A stretch of DNA of 47,753 bases from Ichthyophthirius multifiliis (lineage: Eukaryota > Ciliophora > Oligohymenophorea > Hymenostomatida): assembly GCF_000220395.1 (NCBI RefSeq), contig NW_004086424.1:1-47753 (forward strand), read 5' to 3'. The position numbers were made by a program, and so were the translations under genes. Within the stretch, counting starts at the first letter, position 1; each line of letters begins with the position of its first letter. Shown in pieces: positions 38,399 through 47,753 of this stretch. The notes beneath the pieces were generated by a model. The model was given only the letters and a program-made list of their open reading frames with translations, searched no databases and was not told where the DNA came from.

Positions 38399-40430
38399 TC
38401 ATGCAGAACTTTATTATTTTTATAAAATTTTTTTAGCATATTTATCAGGAAATAAAATTAAATCATATAGTTTACTTTATTAGTGATTATATTAATCTTT
38501 TATTTATTTTTTTTGTGTTTATTTTTTACAAAAATTGAAAAATTAGTCTAATATCTATCCTTTACTTAATTAACATTTTAATGATTTTTATTTTGAACTT
38601 AATCGAAATATTCAAAACAAATTATTTTTTATTTTAATTGTTCATAAAGACCAAAAACAATTTTATTTTATTTATCTTATATTGTTTCTTTTTAAATTAT
38701 GTCATTTTTTAGTTAGATTATTATTTTTAGTAATTTTTATTTTTCTTAAATTTTTTCAACTTCATTTAAATTTCTTCTTTCTTGATTACTTATAACTGGG
38801 AACTTTATATCAGAATTGGCTTTTTTCTTATAAAATATTAATTTTATATTTGATTTTTTTCTTCATCATTTTATAAAAAATTAGAATCTTTTAATAAAGG
38901 CAATTTTTAGCTTTAATTTCTAAACAAATTTTAGCTATTATTAGTACTTTAAAAATTATCAGAATATGAAAAATTAATTAACTTTAATTTATTTTTCTTC
39001 GGAGTGTTTTGTGTAGTTTATTGATTAGTCTAAATTATTTTATTCATGAAATTATATTATTTTTGTAAAGATTAATAAGAGTTGTTAAATTAATTAGCTA
39101 ATAGATAATTTTTATTCTATAAACATATTTTTTATTGTAATTTATCTTATTAATCATGATAATAGTCATTTTTTTCTAAAAGTTTTTTTAATCTTAATTA
39201 TAATACAGTGCTTTGTGAATAGAATTTCCTATAAAAATCCTTTATTTTATTTATTTTATAAAAATATAAAAATTATATATTTACTTTTTCATCCATCACA
39301 TATAATTCACCTTGTGCGCTTATACATTTCACAGTTAAATTTCTTGGTAATCTTAATAAAATATCTTCAAATCCAAATATAAATCCTTATGAAACAATTC
39401 CAATCTATAAATAAATATTTTTATATCCATATATGTTATTAAAAAAATGTTTTTAAATAATTATTTTATATTTACTTGCATTTCTTTATACTAAGGTCCA
39501 TATCTATTAATAAATAGAGGAATATTTTATTAATAAACCTAAACTTCTTCTTTTTCATATAATTTTTGTTTTTTAATAAGCTATTTATTTACATATATTT
39601 AAATAAAATATATTGTATTTTTTTAAAAAAAAACAAAAAATACACAAAATTCTCCTTCTTTAACAATAAATATTTCATTTGCATTTTCTTCTTCTGAATA
39701 AACAATTTAATCTCTGACATAAGTATTAAGATGTGTATTTATAAAAATTTATTTCATCATATTATTATCTAATCCTCTAAAAAGTGAAGTGTTTTATAGA
39801 AATCTAATATGTTCTTATAATTTTTATAATTCTTTATCCACTAATATATTTTTATTTCTTAAAAAAAAAAATACATCATTTTTTACTTAAAATTTATTAA
39901 TAGTCATCTTTTGTTAAATATGCCAAATATGTGTTGTCTAATGTTTTTATAGTCGCCATTCTCGGTAAAGGTACTTTTTCATTTAAAAGAGCCATTTCTC
40001 CAAATGACTCTCCTTATTTTAATGTTTTTACATGTGTTTGTACTAGAACAGTTTTACTTTCACTGACTTATTAATTTTTTTATTTTTTTTAAATTAAATA
40101 TTCTAGTATTTATTTTCTTTGTCCTTTTTCAGCAGATACTGCTGGATAAGGTTCATTTTAAACTTCTTGTTTTTAAAATTAACTAACAATAACAGTCACC
40201 GAACCTTCTAAGATAATATAGAATTCTTCGCCTAAATCTCCTTAATTAAAAACTATATGATTTTCTCCAAAGTGTTTTAATCTTAATTAATTACAACAGT
40301 TTTATACAATTTAAACTCCATACTTTTTTTATGTATTTTCGAAAAATTTAATATTTTTTAATGTTTAGAATATTTATTTATTCTCACTTAATTTTCTTCG
40401 ATTTGGATTTTTTTTATTAAGTCTAAACAT
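38399..40430 (-). CDS. Protein with two cyclic-nucleotide-binding domains (B)
   Basis: Exons: 39887-40430, 39644-39840, 39476-39580, 39285-39404, 38399-39239. The first domain is canonical: SENKQIFQTLKNIKFF, CCNQLRLKHFGENHIVF, GDLGEEFYIILEGSVTVIV, then the cassette FGEMALL...LPRMATIKT with Glu and Arg. A second domain follows (RFLQNTSLFRGLD, DQIVYSEEENANEIFIVKEGEFC) and continues through VSQGFIFGFEDILLRLPRNLTV, which keeps the Glu and Arg positions of a degenerate cassette. A basic, Gln/Asn-rich tail ends at TGA 38399-38401. The layout parallels the plus-strand gene at 28.7 kb but the sequences are distant. Two -1 frame steps occur at T-runs 38854-38860 and 38507-38514; two added bases give 603 codons. 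The true start may lie in the exon at 40592-40786. Confidence 0.83.
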
Positions 40431-40591
40431 TACTTTTTTTTAAAAAAATAAATAAATATATAATCATATTATATAAAAAATAAGCTTTCATATAAATTAT
40501 ATAGCTCAATTATATTTAAAAGTATATAAATATATATGTATATTGAAAGGTAGTATTTTTTATTAATATTTTTTAAATTATAAAAAAATAC

Positions 40592-40786
40592 TTAAAATTA
40601 TTTATTTTATTCATTTATATCTTATTCTAATAATAAATCCATTTATTAAGAAAATGTCATGTTCACTTAATTTTTGTTAGAATCTTAACTACGAGGTGAA
40701 TTAAATTAATTCATTTATTCTTACTTTTCTTAAACTAATTCTTTTTGTTATTTTGATTTTGTGTTTCGATGTTTGTTTGAATTCAT
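40592..40786 (-). CDS. Gln-rich small exon, likely N-terminus of the cNMP-binding gene B
   Basis: ATG 40784-40786 opens a 65-codon hydrophilic frame (MNSNKHRNTKSKQQ, FSQQMDLLLEQDINEQ) that ends at a GTATTT donor. Gene B starts abruptly at the beginning of its first domain, and family members normally have such a Gln/Lys-rich leader, so this is probably its first exon. The phases differ by one base, the same discrepancy seen at other sites here. Confidence 0.5.
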
Positions 40787-41190
40787 TTTAATGGTCTTTA
40801 TTAAAATATTTAATATTAAATAAAAATTATTAACCACAATTAATATAAGCTTATTTTTTTTAATTAAAAATATTTTTTAGTTTTATTATGACATAAATTT
40901 TTAAAAATAAGGTTTTTTGTTAAAAATTCATAAAAAAGTTTACAAAAAAAATACAATGTTATTTTATTTTTTCTCTGTTTTTTTCTTACCTTTATTAATT
41001 ATTTATTTATAATTTAATAAACTTATAAAGAAAAATTTATTTTTAAAAAATAGATAGTGCTTATTAATAATTATTTTATAATCAAAATTTAAGAAAATAA
41101 AAAATTGGCATGCTTTTATAAAATAACTTTATATTATGTAAAAAATAAAAAGTGTATGAACTCTATTAATCGAAATTTTCTTATTTAATC
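40787..41190. other. A/T-rich intergenic
   Basis: Nothing recognisable. Confidence 0.5.
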
Positions 41191-41951
41191 TTTTAATAGG
41201 GAATAAAAACTTAGGAAGAATTTGTTTCTACAGTGTAGCGAATATTCTATTTCTGAAAACGAATAAATTATAATAAGCGCATTAAATAATTAAAATAATT
41301 TACCCGAAGTATATTATATGGATAATTAATAAGCTTCAAATTATTTCCAAAATAATAAAGGAATTAACTTTTTCTTTTTAAATATCCAAATCCAAGTAAA
41401 TGTCAAATGTCAAATGTCAAAATTTAAAATTAAAAGATATATTTTATCGAAACATAATAAATAATTAAAGATATTGTGATAGTAAATATACTTAAAGTAT
41501 CTTTTAAGAAAAAAAAGCTATAATGATATAAAAAACAGGTCGAATATATAAAATAGAATGTAGAATAGTAAAAAAATGTTATAAAAATAGATAAATATAT
41601 GAAGGATAATGGGTAAACAGTCAAAAACATGGATATAGGATTTGGATTGGGGTAAAAGGTGATAAGTATACAGGGAAATATAAATTTGAAAAAGCAAATG
41701 CATTTGGTGTAAATGTTTATTTAAATGGTGGCAAATGTGAATTATAATTTAAAGAATTATTAAATTATGGAAAAGGGTGTAATTTATTTTAGGATTAAGA
41801 TAAATTTGTAGAATAATATGTATATAAAAAACCAGATTAACTGTTTATTTTTTAAAAAAAGGGACTTATTTTAAAAAAGTTATAAAAATTTATTAATATA
41901 AAAGAAAAACGAATGAAAAACAGCGAAAATTTATAGTTAAAGCATATTTGA
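41191..41951 (+). pseudogene. Degraded MORN-repeat protein locus
   Basis: A frame near 41208-41440 has normal protein composition (CSEYSISENEQIIISALN, NLPEVYYMDNQQASNYF). After frame changes, another from about 41463 to TGA 41949-41951 contains MORN-like units: IYEGQWVNSQKHGYRIW, DKYTGKYKFEKANAFGV, NVYLNGGKCELQF and LLNYGKG. MORN units normally keep GxG glycines and an aromatic; here several are replaced (GYR, NAF, GGKC), and frames shift more than once. No clear ATG or splice pattern is found. MORN proteins attach to membranes and the cortex. It is either a pseudogene or a fast-evolving gene obscured by missing bases. Confidence 0.5.
41398..41418. repeat. Three tandem copies of a 7-bp unit
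   Basis: AAATGTC occurs three times in a row inside the MORN-like locus. Seven is not a multiple of three, so it changes frame within that locus. Confidence 0.85.
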
Positions 41952-42366
41952 ATTTTTAAAAAATATTTGTGGAAAGTTATTTGGAAATATATATTTTATA
42001 AAAGTGAATCAGAAAAAAGAGTTTATAATGGATAAAATTAAATATTTATTAAGGAATAAAATTTAAAACAGAAGGTTGAATTCAAATAAGATATAAATAT
42101 ATATCATTTTATGTAATTTAAATAGATATAATATAAAATAGTTTAAATTACCATATTATAAAATTTTTTAAATTCAAAAATAATAAATTAATAAAAAACT
42201 CAAAATATAAAATATTATAAACAACTAAGTATATATATTTAACTAAAATAGTAAATAAAAAAAAAATAATAATTAAAGATATAATATTACTCTTGAAATC
42301 TTTTTTACATAAATAAAGTAACTAATGATAAAGTGAATTTAAAAATAAAAAAAAAATTATATATTT

Positions 42367-42421
<55 letters not shown>

Positions 42422-43234
42422 TTTATTTTATATATACTATTTTCATTTTTGATTATAATTTTTAATTATTTTTATAATTTTTTTGTATTTATTATTTAGT
42501 CTATCTTAATCAAAATATGTAAACTTTATATTATGATACAAATGTTTAATTTTGAATATTAATAATATTCTTTATATTTATTTAATAATAAATAATGTGC
42601 ATATATTTAATTTTATAGTTTTGTATAAAAGATTATTTTAATATTGAATTTTAAGCATTAAAAATTTTTATAACAAATTTTATTTTTATATGATTATTTC
42701 TTTATATGTTTATATATTATTAATATTTATGTCTTTTATTATTTTATATTATTATTATAAAAATTTGATAAACAATTTTTTTTTTATGTTTTATAAATTT
42801 ATTAAAGAAACATATTAATAATATGTAATTTATTAAATAAGCAATTATTGATAATTTTGTAATATTTATTTATTGATATATAATTAAATAATTATTTAAT
42901 TTAGATGTGTTTTTTTTAAAAAAAAACTTTAAATTTTAATTAACACTAGAAAAAATAGTATATATTATATTAGTTTTATATTTAATTAGCTAGAGTTTAG
43001 TTAATTAAATTTTAAATACATTAATTTAAAAATAAAATATATATTTTATTAAAATATATATATAACAATATAATTATATATATAAATATATATATTTATA
43101 TATATTTTTTCTTATTATATTTAAAATAAGAATTTTTTAATGCTATTTGTATTTATATTTTAAATATATTTTAAAAAAAGTTTTATATATCTTATAAATA
43201 CATTATAATTATTTATAAAAAATAAAAGAAACAT
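41952..43234. other. A/T-rich intergenic with TA tract
   Basis: Includes about 24 TA units at 42370-42417. The first 100 bases may still be part of the MORN remnant. No gene is seen. Confidence 0.55.
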
Positions 43235-43786
43235 TCATTTTTATTTTTTAAGTATCCAAACTTCATCTAAATTTCTTCCCCATTCATCATAATCTAACCC
43301 ATAACCAAGAATAAACTCAGGATCTATTTTAATTCCTACATAATCTATTTAAATTTCATGCTTTAAGCAAGCTTCTTTTAAAAAAAGTGTGCATACTTTT
43401 ATACTTTCAGGTTCTTTACTTTTTAAATGTTTAAGAAGTTAACTTATTGTATATCCACTATCTATAATATCCTCAACTAAAATTATATTTTTACCTTTTA
43501 TATCAGACTTAAGCCCTATTAATTATTTAAGTTATTCTGTACTTTCAGTTCCTTAATAAGAAGAAACTTTACAAAATTCAACTTCTATTCCTAAGAAATC
43601 TAACTTTCGGACTAAATCTGCACAAAAAATAAAAGCACCATTTAATATTCCAATAAAAAGAGGGTTTTTATCATGGTAATCTCTAGATATTTCATCAGCA
43701 ACTTTTTAAACTGCTTTTTCTAGTTATTATTTTGATATATATGGAACGAATTCTAGTCCTTTATGGGAAATTATATTTTTGTTCAT
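43235..43786 (-). CDS. Hypoxanthine(-guanine) phosphoribosyltransferase
   Basis: Complete single-exon gene of 183 residues. Purine salvage enzyme that joins PRPP and hypoxanthine or guanine to give IMP or GMP in the cytosol. The PRPP-binding signature VEDIIDSGYT is at residues 100-109. Also present are the N-terminal loop with PLFIGILNGAFIFCADLVR, the flexible loop SSYQGTES, the purine-stacking region with DYVGIKID, and the C-terminal LGYGLDYDEWGRNLDEVW, where the aromatic/Asp residues typical of HPRT sit. Length fits the short microbial-type HPRT rather than the 218-residue human form. It is transcribed away from the Aurora-type kinase gene with 209 bases between the two ATGs. Confidence 0.96.
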
Positions 43787-43995
43787 TTTTTTTTTAATAT
43801 ATTTTTTATTTGAAATAGAATATTTTTTTATAAAATAAAAATTAATTTTTTTTTTTTTAAAAAAAAGAAGCATTTATATATTTTCTTGAATTAAATAAAA
43901 TTAAAATATAAAATAGATATTTACTTTTTTCCATTCGTTTATAATAAAATAAAAAACCAATCAGATAAAAAATTAAATATATATATATATTATAT
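43787..43995. promoter_or_regulatory. Divergent promoter region of HPRT and the Aurora-type kinase
   Basis: 209 bp separate two outward-facing ATGs. The stretch holds T-rich sequence, a T12/A8 switch near 43850-43868, and a TA tract just before the kinase ATG. A shared promoter is inferred from geometry; no factor site is identified. Confidence 0.5.
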
Positions 43996-45780
43996 ATGGT
44001 AAAGCTAAACTAAGTTAAATAAAGATACATTTATCTCTCACCTACTGTACAAGCTGGATGGGAAGACGAATCATAAATTTCTGATTTTGATGGATAAAAA
44101 GTATTAGGAAAAGGTATAATTTACAAGAAAAAATTCACATATAATATAAAATTAAATATATATTATTTGTTAAATAAAAAGGTGCATTCGGTAAAGTAAT
44201 AAAAGCAGTTCATTAAAAAACAAAGATAACATATGCCGTAAAAGAAATAAATAAAAAAAATCTCAAATAAAATAACATGATAGAATATATAACAAATGAA
44301 GTAAAAATAATGTATTCACTAAACCATCCTTATATAGTAAAACTGTACAATCATTTCGAAGATGATTTTAATATCTATTTAGTTTTGGAATATTTAGCCG
44401 GTGGTTAATTATATTAAGTTTTATGGAAATAACCAGGCCATTCTTTTGAGGAAAAAAAGGCTGCTAAGTACATATATTAATTGACAAAATCCTTGGATTT
44501 GATTCATTCTAAAGGAATCATGCATAGAGACATTAAACCGGAAAATATCCTTCTAGATTTAGAAGGGAATATTAAATTAACTGATTTTGGTTGGTCGAAT
44601 TTCCTAAAGCCGAACGCAAGTGAATATAGGACCACTTTTTGTGGAACTCTTGATTATTTAGCCCCAGAAATGCTTTCAGGGGACCATAAACATGATTTTG
44701 GGGTTGATATTTGGTCTATAGGGGTCCTTTGTTTTGAATTATTATGTGGGATAAGTCCTTTTGCACCAAAAACTAATTAGTAAAATTAAGAATATGTAGA
44801 TAAAGCTACTAGATAGAATATTTTAGTAAATATTTTTTTTTAACTTTATACTAATAAAAATTCAGAACGTTTAATTTGAATATCCGAAAGATTTTCCAAC
44901 TATGCCAAAAGATTTGATTAATAAAATATTAGTAAAAGATGCTAAAAAAGAATTTCTATAAAAGAAATTTTAAATCATCCATGGACTATGTCTTTAAATT
45001 AAGATTTGATAGTCCCTTAAATTGTGAAATTAAATAAAACTATTACTGATAAAACTTAAATTTAGTAAGATGTATAGACTGTTTTTACTAATGAAGAGAT
45101 TATAGATTATTCACGATAAGATAGTGTATTTTATTTTAAATATTAAAATATATTTATTTTTATTATAAAATAGATAATTAATAAAGAATTTAATGAAAAC
45201 GAAGTAAATGTCAATAATAAGTCTTTATAGAATATGAGTTATATTTCTACAGGTGGATAAGATCTGAAATAAAAAATCATTGAATAACAATAATAATAAA
45301 TATAAAAATTGAAGGCTGATATAAATATAGTGGAGATTTAAAAATAAAAGAAAGACTAAGAATGTGAATCATTAAAATAATAATTATAAAAATTAAAAAA
45401 TAGTTAAACTAATTATACTTCAAATGATTAAATGTTAGTAGATAAATTAAAAGAAAAAGATGAAAAATATAATTAGTTGGTAAAAGAATTTAATTATTTA
45501 AAAGATAAATTTACTATTTTGGAATAATAATAATAAAAAAATACACAAGGATAAGACTTAAGTTTAATTTAAAAATTAAAATAATAATTAGAAATCCTTT
45601 AAACTGAAAATGTTTATCTATATATATATATATATATATTTACTTATTTTTTATAAGGCTAAACTTAAAAATGGAGATAAAGATTAAAATATAAAATAAT
45701 CTATGGACGAAATGATGTAGAGAATAAATTAATATAGAGAAAAAAATGAAAAACTAAAGGAGAAATTAAAAAATGTAAAA

Positions 45781-45812
<32 letters not shown>

Positions 45813-46005
45813 TTATCTTTTTTTTATTAAGACTGAATTAGAGTTAATTAAATTAAAAGAATCTAAAAATATTACGGGAAGTATTTAAAATAGTAATTCA
45901 AGTGTTACAGGATAAGATTTAGATACATTATTAGAATAAATGAAGAAAAAATAATAAGAATAATTAAATGAAATTAGTAATATGTCAAAATTAAAAAAAT
46001 TGTGA
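43996..46005 (+). CDS. Aurora-type protein kinase with C-terminal coiled-coil tail
   Basis: Six exons (43996-44113, 44182-44825, 44866-45125, 45174-45611, 45658-45774, 45832-46005) give 583 residues once one base is added at the A6 run 44944-44949. Kinase motifs: LGKGAFGKV across the first intron, VKEI Lys60, HRDIKPEN Asp156, TDFGWS (Asp174). The Aurora activation-loop signature YRTTFCGTLDYLAPEM keeps both Thr (190-191), and DIWSIGVLCFELLCG and NHPW close the domain. Aurora kinases control spindle and chromosome behaviour. Typical Auroras end soon after the catalytic domain; here about 270 more residues form a Gln/Lys/Glu coiled coil (QEYNQLVKEFNYL-type heptads). The A6 break falls at the conserved Lys-Lys-Arg before ISIKEILNHPW, so the missing base is well defined by homology. 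Confidence 0.88.
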
Positions 46006-47670
46006 TTATTTTTTTATATACATTAAAGTGTTCTTTTTAATAAGCATTAAATATTTTTAATAATTATAAAATAAAAATAAGAATACATAAAAACAAAGTT
46101 TTTAAATTAGGCGATATTATAAAGCATCAAATATTAATTCATTTATTATTTAAAAAATATATATATATATTAATTATTTTATGGTATTTAAACATTATTT
46201 TATCGTTCCTTCATTACATTTATGTAAAAGGATAATTTTTTTTTTGATTCAAATAATCTACTATATAAAAATAATATGAAATTTCATTTAATTTGATTTT
46301 GAATTGTAAATAGTATTAAATATTATTCATATTCTCTATTTTAAAAAATTTAAAATTTATAACAAATTTAACAGTTCATTTATTTAAATAGTTTTATTAT
46401 TATCTATTTATTTTAAATTTATAGCATTTAATAATATAAAATTTTAAAACAAATAAAATAATTTTTCTATATTTATTAATAAAAATATATTTTATAATAG
46501 AAACATATACTATTTAATTTATTTTAAAAGCACATTTAAAAAGAAAGTAAATAAAAATTAATTTCTTTTTAAATTAAAGTAATTCAATAAATAAGTAAAA
46601 AATTAAAGAAATAAATTTTTATTATTTCATTAAAAATTATTAATTTTTTAAATACTAAATAAGCAATTATCATTATCTAAAAGAAGAATATTAATAAATT
46701 AATAATCTTTTTAAAATTCATTTATATTAATTATATAAATTTATGATTTGATTACTATATAAAATACAAACAAGTTATAATAAAAAAAAATATTTAGATG
46801 TTATTTTAAATTTATATATATATTATTGATAATAATAAATATGATTAAATAATTTATGAAAAAATATAAAATTTTAAAGGAAATAAAAAAATTAATTTAA
46901 TTATATGATAATTCATGAAATAATGAAATAAAAATAATAGTAAAAAAAAATTAATTTTTTAAAATATATTATAATATAAAATAAATTATAAAAACAATAT
47001 TAAAGGATATTAAATTTTAAATATAAATTTTTATTTGTTTTTTTTAATAAAAATTAATATAATAAGTATTTGAAAATTTGAATATATAAAAGTAATGAAT
47101 TAAATATAATTAGATTAATATAATCCATATTAATTAATAGAAAAATTAAAATATAAAAAAATAATTTATTTAAGAACATAAAAAAAAAAATATATATTTT
47201 AAATTTAAATTAAAATAATATTTATTTTTAAATATAAAAAAAAAGTAATAAAAGAATAAAAAATTAAATTTGCACTAAGATATAAATTAATTTGTAAAAA
47301 AAAAAAAAATTAATAAAATTAATATAAAATTTGTTATTTATTAAAAAAATACGAATAATTTAATTAATATATAATTAAAATATTTAAAAAAAAAACTAAA
47401 TAAATAAATATAAATAAAAAAATTTAAAAAGAATTTAGTGTATATATAAATAAAAATAATAATTAATAAAAAAATAAAATTAGTTAATATTAAATAATAT
47501 AATAATATAATAATATAAAATAATATAATAATATAATAAAATTTACAATTTGTAAAATCAAATAAATAAAAAAAAAAATATTTAAAAAAATATATATAAT
47601 TAGAAAAAATGTAAAATAAATGTTTTGCTGTTTATAATTGGAGTTATAATGGTTGGATGTAGAAGATGAG
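46006..47670. other. A/T-rich subtelomeric region
   Basis: About 1.66 kb between the last gene and the telomere, with no gene recognised. G/C rises only in the last 50 bases (47637-47670), which have scattered GGTTGG-like sequence, possibly degenerate telomeric repeats. Confidence 0.65.
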
Positions 47671-47744
47671 TTGGGTTAGGTTGGGGTTGGGGTTGGGGTT
47701 GGGGTTGGGTTGGGTTGGGTTGGGTTGGGTTGGGTTGGGTTGGG
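47671..47744 (+). repeat. Telomeric repeat array, TTGGGG then TTGGG
   Basis: Starts with one TTGGG and one TTAGG, then four perfect TTGGGG units (47681-47704), then eight TTGGG units (47705-47744). The G-rich strand runs 5' to 3' towards the window end, as at a macronuclear chromosome tip. TTGGGG is the Tetrahymena-type hymenostome repeat. Nine non-telomeric bases (TGCATAACT, 47745-47753) follow, which could be vector or adapter sequence. Confidence 0.92.
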
Positions 47745-47753
47745 TGCATAACT

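Noticed and set aside
41430-41703. Two overlapping minus-strand hydrophobic frames
   Set aside because: Antisense to the MORN-like plus-strand sequence, with random hydrophobic composition.

Overview
The window reads as the end of a macronuclear chromosome from an oligohymenophorean ciliate, most like a hymenostome such as Ichthyophthirius (inference). Intergenic DNA is almost pure A/T. Every recognisable gene reads only if TAA and TAG are translated as Gln, with TGA as the usual stop. Introns are short, A/T-rich and GT...AG. The right end carries TTGGGG repeats followed by TTGGG repeats, G-rich strand running outward, so the chromosome tip lies at about 47.7 kb. No viral element, LTR element, transposase or CRISPR array was recognised.

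Layout. From 0.3 to 19.2 kb all well-supported genes lie on the minus strand: a B-box zinc-finger protein, a catalytically dead HtrA-like protein, a triple-OB-fold protein with Asn/Arg repeats (nine exons), a decayed glycerophosphodiester phosphodiesterase, a hybrid histidine kinase, a mitochondrial carrier, a spinster-like MFS transporter, a coiled-coil protein and a TPPP/p25-alpha protein. Two A/T deserts (19.2-22.5 and 24.6-28.7 kb) flank a plus-strand casein kinase 1. Then come a plus-strand double cyclic-nucleotide-binding protein, tRNA-Leu(AAG), and minus-strand genes for an Old Yellow Enzyme, an EF-hand protein with a Gln/Pro tail, a small tail-anchored protein and a second double cyclic-nucleotide-binding protein. 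A degraded MORN-repeat locus follows, then a divergent pair: HPRT (minus) and an Aurora-type kinase with a coiled-coil tail (plus). About 1.7 kb of A/T-rich subtelomere leads to the telomere.

Functional themes are signalling (histidine kinase, CK1, Aurora, two cNMP-binding proteins, EF-hand), cytoskeleton (TPPP, coiled coils, MORN remnant), transport (mitochondrial carrier, MFS) and salvage/redox metabolism (HPRT, OYE). No operon-like pathway grouping is visible.

The most striking property is a recurrent single-base deficit. At least eight otherwise convincing genes change reading frame by -1, in most cases at a run of six or more A on the sense strand, and adding one base per break restores exact codon arithmetic. 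At the telomere, G4 units give way to G3 units. Homopolymer under-calling in the assembly is the simplest explanation; genuine -1 slippage at A-runs is the interesting alternative.
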